From NCBI GenBank assembly GCA_949286295.1, contig CASECK010000062.1, positions 1 to 9,143 on the forward strand: a DNA stretch of 9,143 nucleotides, written 5' to 3'. This stretch comes from an uncultured bacterium (lineage in GTDB: Bacteria; Bacillota; Clostridia; Oscillospirales; Oscillospiraceae). This document shows, in pieces, positions 7,246-9,143 of this stretch. The stretch's first letter is position 1. Every line of letters starts with the position of its first letter. A program made the translations under genes and the position numbers. The notes under the pieces were generated by a model that was not told the DNA's origin, ran no database searches, and saw only the letters and a list, made by a program, of their open reading frames with translations.

Positions 7246-7296
7246 CGTGAACCCACCTTTCTGTGTTTGGAACAGCTTAAACATTGTGTTTCCGCG

Positions 7297-7333
7297 CGCC
7301 AAAACACGCGGCCGTCGGACGCGTGTTTTGGCG
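7297..7333 (-). other. 14-bp intercistronic hairpin between pstS and pstC
   Basis: Positions 7297-7310 (CGCCAAAACACGCG) are the exact reverse complement of 7320-7333, giving a 14-bp perfect stem around a 9-nt loop that could form a further 2 bp. It starts 27 nt after the pstS stop. Neither strand has a T-run after it, so it is more likely an mRNA 3'-end protector or partial terminator than a full one. Such structures after binding-protein genes are a known way to make more binding protein than permease. Confidence 0.8.
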
Positions 7334-7360
7334 GATATGGGAGCCGTGCGCCGGCCGCGC

Positions 7361-8245
7361 TTACTGGGCGGGGGGCACGGCGCCGGCCTGGGCGATGAAA
7401 CCGGCGGCGTCAGCGCTCATGGCGTAGTCCAGGAAGGCCTGCGCCGCGGGAGACAGCTGGGTGTCCTGCTTGGTAATCATCACGAAGGGGCGCTGGATGG
7501 CGTAGGTGCCGTCCAGGATGGTGGTCTCGGAGCACTCCACGCCGCCCACCTTCAAGGCCTTGACGGTCTCGTTGACAGCGGACAGGGAGGCGTAGCCGAT
7601 GGCGCCGGGGTTGGAGGCCACATTGCCAATCACGTCGCCGGTGGAGGAGTACTCGTTGAGGTACTGACAGGCGTCCTCCACGCCCAAAATCTCCTCAAAG
7701 GCGCCCCGGGTGCCGGAACCGGCCTCCCGGCCGTAGACGGCGATGGCCTCGTCGGCGCCGCCCAGCTGGGACCAGTTGGTGACCTGGCCGGTGAAAATCT
7801 GGGCAATCTGCTCGGTGGTCAGGTCCTCCACGCCGTTGCCGGGGTTGACGATGACGGCCACGCCGTCATAGGCCACCACGTTGGACACCGCGCCCTGGGC
7901 GGTCTCCTCCTCAGTCAAGGCCCGGGAGGCCAGGCCGATATCGGCGGTGCCGTCGATGGCGGAGGTCACGCCGGCGCCCGAGCCGGAGCCGGTGTAGTTG
8001 ACGGTCACATCGGGGTGCATCTCCTCAAAGGCCTCTTTGAGAATGAGCACCACGCTCTCCATGGAGGTGGAGCCGTTGGCGTTCACCGTGCCGGAGAGGG
8101 TCTCAGTTTCATTGCTTCCGTTTCCGGTGACGCTGGATGCGTCGTTCTGTCCTCCGGTGGATTGGGAGGTGCCACCGGTAGTTCCGCAGGCCGCCAGAGA
8201 CACGGCCATAACCAGGCCCAGAGCCAGGCAAGTCAGCTTTTTCAT
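7361..8245 (-). CDS. pstS: Phosphate-binding lipoprotein PstS
   Basis: This 294-residue substrate-binding lipoprotein captures phosphate outside the membrane and passes it to PstCA. It has a lipoprotein signal with lipobox LAAC (17-20), Cys20 lipidated, then a flexible Gly/Ser/Thr/Asn/Gln linker (about 21-50). The binding domain begins GTVNANGSTSM (52-62). Phosphate-pocket segments are NGSTSM, TGSGSGAG...GTADIGLASR (85-108) and YGREAGSGTRGAFEE (171-185), where the conserved Ser, Arg, Asp and Thr ligands of PstS lie; SNPGAIGYAS (211-220) follows. The ATG at 8245 has AAAGGAG 9 nt upstream; the frame stays open to 8473, but the added residues are not signal-like and would cross the promoter. First gene of the operon, directly downstream of Pho-box-like repeats, and followed by a strong hairpin. 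Confidence 0.96.
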   Translation of the reverse strand: MKKLTCLALGLVMAVSLAACGTTGGTSQSTGGQNDASSVTGNGSNETETLSGTVNANGSTSMESVVLILKEAFEEMHPDVTVNYTGSGSGAGVTSAIDGTADIGLASRALTEEETAQGAVSNVVAYDGVAVIVNPGNGVEDLTTEQIAQIFTGQVTNWSQLGGADEAIAVYGREAGSGTRGAFEEILGVEDACQYLNEYSSTGDVIGNVASNPGAIGYASLSAVNETVKALKVGGVECSETTILDGTYAIQRPFVMITKQDTQLSPAAQAFLDYAMSADAAGFIAQAGAVPPAQ

Positions 8246-8299
8246 GGTTGAAAACTCCTTTTCGTTTTTGTGTTGTTTCCTTGTTGGTTTCCGATGCTC

Positions 8300-8328
8300 A
8301 GTATAGAAATCCATTGTAAAATTTGAAA
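8300..8328 (-). promoter_or_regulatory. Predicted pstS promoter
   Basis: A -10 element TATACT (8305-8300) matches the consensus at 5 of 6 bases. A weak -35 TTTCAA (8328-8323) is 17 nt upstream. The poor -35 is what is expected of an activator-dependent Pho promoter. Transcription would begin near 8293, giving a leader of about 48 nt that is A/C-rich and seems unstructured. Confidence 0.6.
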
Positions 8329-8355
8329 CCGCCGGGCGGTTAAATCGATGTAAAA
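8315..8355 (-). promoter_or_regulatory. Candidate Pho box: repeated TTTTACA elements and GC dyad
   Basis: On the minus strand TTTTACA occurs twice, at 8355-8349 and 8321-8315, 34 bp apart (about three helical turns). TTAACC (8343-8338) starts 11 bp after TTTACA (8354-8349), the spacing of PhoP half-sites (TTAACA-like repeats) in Gram-positive bacteria. Between them lies a 15-bp dyad, AACCGCC-G-GGCGGTT (8327-8341), that touches the -35. PhoP binding is an inference; the dyad could serve another regulator. Confidence 0.5.
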
Positions 8356-8393
8356 TCAACGCGGGGTCCGGACGTTTCGCCCGGCCCCCGCGT
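8350..8393 (-). terminator. Probable terminator after the DUF378 gene
   Basis: A 13-bp G/C-rich stem with one internal mismatch (8359-8371 with 8381-8393, loop 8372-8380) begins 25 nt past the DUF378 stop. On the minus strand it is followed by a U-rich stretch, TGATTTT (8358-8352, with one further T in the stem base). That tail overlaps the distal TTTTACA element of the pstS control region. Confidence 0.75.
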
Positions 8394-8418
8394 CTTGGAA
8401 AGCCCTGCCCGCTTCGCG

Positions 8419-8631
8419 TCAGTGCCGCTCTTCCACCGGGTCCGCCTCCCGGAACAACAGGGAGACGCACCACACGGCGGACAGCCCCACCAGGGTGTAA
8501 ATCACCCGGCTTATCATGCTCCCGGAGCCGCCGCAGGCAAAGGCCACCAAATCAAACTGGAACAGCCCCACGCTGCCCCAGTTCAGCCCGCCGATGATGA
8601 GCAGCGTCAGGGCGATTTTGTCCATAACCAT
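8419..8631 (-). CDS. DUF378 family small membrane protein
   Basis: This 70-residue protein has two predicted membrane helices (about 5-26 and 40-59). The first contains LLIIGGLNWGSVGLFQFDLV and the second SRVIYTLVGLSAVW; the GGLNWG...GLFxFDLV and SRxIYxLVG signatures are those of the DUF378 family (Bacillus YuzA-like), found across Firmicutes and other bacteria. Its function is not known. The ATG at 8631 is chosen because AGGAGG (8645-8640) lies 8 nt upstream; an ATG at 8625 and an open frame to 8700 are less well placed. It is flanked by terminators on both sides, so it is probably monocistronic. In the 100 nt upstream I see only weak promoter-like sequences. No evidence ties it to phosphate uptake. 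Confidence 0.85.
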   Translation of the reverse strand: MVMDKIALTLLIIGGLNWGSVGLFQFDLVAFACGGSGSMISRVIYTLVGLSAVWCVSLLFREADPVEERH

Positions 8632-8732
8632 GTCAGACCACCTCCTTCTCTCGGCTTCCACAGGTAGTTTGCGCCGGAACGGCGGCTTTATCAATGGCAA
8701 ATTTATGCGTATCTGTCCCGAATTTTTTACAG

Positions 8733-8767
8733 AAAAGGCGCGGTCCCTCGGAAGGAGGGGCCGCGCC
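8733..8767 (-). terminator. Rho-independent terminator after cdd
   Basis: A 13-position stem (8737-8749 with 8755-8767, 5-nt loop) has one A-C mismatch in the minus-strand RNA and is followed by TTTT (8736-8733). It begins 24 nt past the cdd stop. The rest of the 160-nt gap to the DUF378 gene (8632-8732) holds no other clear element. Confidence 0.82.
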
Positions 8768-8791
8768 CGAGGCGGTTCTTATCCCTTGTCC

Positions 8792-9143
8792 TTATTGCAG
8801 CGCGTCCCGGCCAAATCCGTTGGGCAGCAGCCGCTCCAGGGTGGTCTGTGTATACGCCCCGTCCCGCCGGGCGCACAGCACCCGCAGCCCGGGGGCAAAC
8901 TCATAGAGCATCTGCCGGCAGGCCCCGCAGGGCCAGCAGTAGTCCTCTCCCCGGCCGGCCACGGCAATGGCTGTAAAGCCGCCTGCGTACCCCCCGCTGA
9001 CTGCTTTGACCAGGGCGGTCCGCTCGGCGCAGAGGGTGCAGCCGTAGGCGGCGCTCTCCACATTGCAGCCGGTGAACACCCGCCCGTCCCCGCACAGCAG
9101 GGCGGCCCCCACGGGGAAGCGGGAGTAGGGCGCGTAGGCCTTC
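8792..9143 (-). CDS. cdd: Cytidine deaminase (N-terminus outside window)
   Basis: This is the C-terminal 116 residues of a homotetrameric-type cytidine deaminase, which hydrolyses cytidine or deoxycytidine to uridine or deoxyuridine in pyrimidine salvage. The fragment begins KAYAPYSRFPVGAALL, the usual region about 15 residues from the N-terminus, so only a short piece is missing. Zinc and catalytic motifs are present: CNVESAAYGCTLCAERTA, with the ligand Cys and catalytic Glu of CAE, and PCGACRQ with the other two Cys ligands. CAE in place of HAE is normal in the small tetrameric enzymes. The GTG at 9112 is Val inside the conserved FPVGAAL and not a start. The gene ends in TAA (8792-8794) and is followed by its own terminator, so it is unrelated to the Pho operon. 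Confidence 0.95.
   Translation of the reverse strand, partial: KAYAPYSRFPVGAALLCGDGRVFTGCNVESAAYGCTLCAERTALVKAVSGGYAGGFTAIAVAGRGEDYCWPCGACRQMLYEFAPGLRVLCARRDGAYTQTTLERLLPNGFGRDALQ

Noticed and set aside
7297..7333. The pstS-pstC hairpin as a full Rho-independent terminator splitting the operon.
   Set aside because: No T-run follows the stem on the minus strand and no promoter is visible before pstC.
8246..8473. N-terminal extension of PstS by 76 codons in an open frame.
   Set aside because: The lipoprotein signal starts at the ATG at 8245 with a good ribosome site, and the extension would run through the promoter and terminator.
8792..9143. Cytidine deaminase apparently lacking the HAE motif and starting at an internal GTG.
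   Set aside because: Small tetrameric deaminases use CAE, which is present, and the GTG at 9112 is Val within FPVGAAL; the true start is beyond the window edge.
1..9143. CRISPR arrays, insertion sequences, tRNA or rRNA genes, prophage or toxin-antitoxin modules.
   Set aside because: No spaced direct repeats, transposase or integrase motifs, cloverleaf-like sequences or paired small genes were seen; the window is ordinary core chromosome.

Overview
The window is a G+C-rich piece of chromosome from what looks like a Gram-positive anaerobe of the Clostridia, probably an Oscillospiraceae-type gut bacterium. That assignment is inferred from the lipoprotein-type phosphate-binding protein, the pstSCAB-phoU-phoP-phoR order, a DUF378 membrane protein, strong AGGAGG-type ribosome sites with some GTG starts, and G/C-biased codon use. 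No rRNA or other taxonomic marker is present. All eleven genes lie on the minus strand, so transcription runs from high to low coordinates. The many long plus-strand open frames are antisense artefacts of the G/C-rich third codon position.

In transcription order: (1) the 3' part of a cytidine deaminase gene runs off the right edge and ends at 8792, followed by a terminator hairpin (8733-8767). (2) A small DUF378 membrane protein (8419-8631) is closed by a second terminator (8350-8393). (3) A control region (about 8300-8355) carries a weak promoter and repeated TTTTACA elements resembling Pho-box half-sites. (4) The phosphate operon follows: pstS, pstC, pstA, pstB, phoU, then the two-component pair phoP and phoR (8245 down to 1565). 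(5) A small lipoprotein of a DUF4358-like kind (888-1427) comes next and ends in a strong terminator (834-870). (6) An orotate-phosphoribosyltransferase-like gene (82-717) has its own extended -10 promoter (761-789) and a terminator at 31-64.

PstS is the surface lipoprotein that captures phosphate, PstC and PstA form the membrane channel, and PstB is the ATPase. PhoU links transporter status to the sensor kinase PhoR, which controls PhoP, and PhoP is expected to activate the promoter in front of pstS. The genes are tightly packed: pstC-pstA 4 nt, pstB-phoU 1 nt, phoU-phoP 32 nt, phoP-phoR 50 nt. The largest gap inside the operon, pstS-pstC, holds a 14-bp perfect hairpin with no U-tract, a likely means of making more PstS than channel.

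Most of this is a recognisable phosphate-starvation locus, and I see no convincing undescribed defence or mobile system. The points worth a second look are the composite terminator/Pho-box region before pstS, the pstS-pstC hairpin, a matching start-site sequence shared by phoP and phoR, the lipoprotein appended to the operon, and a phosphoribosyltransferase homologue whose PRPP loop lacks the usual acidic pair. I found no tRNA, rRNA, CRISPR array, insertion sequence or recognisable riboswitch.
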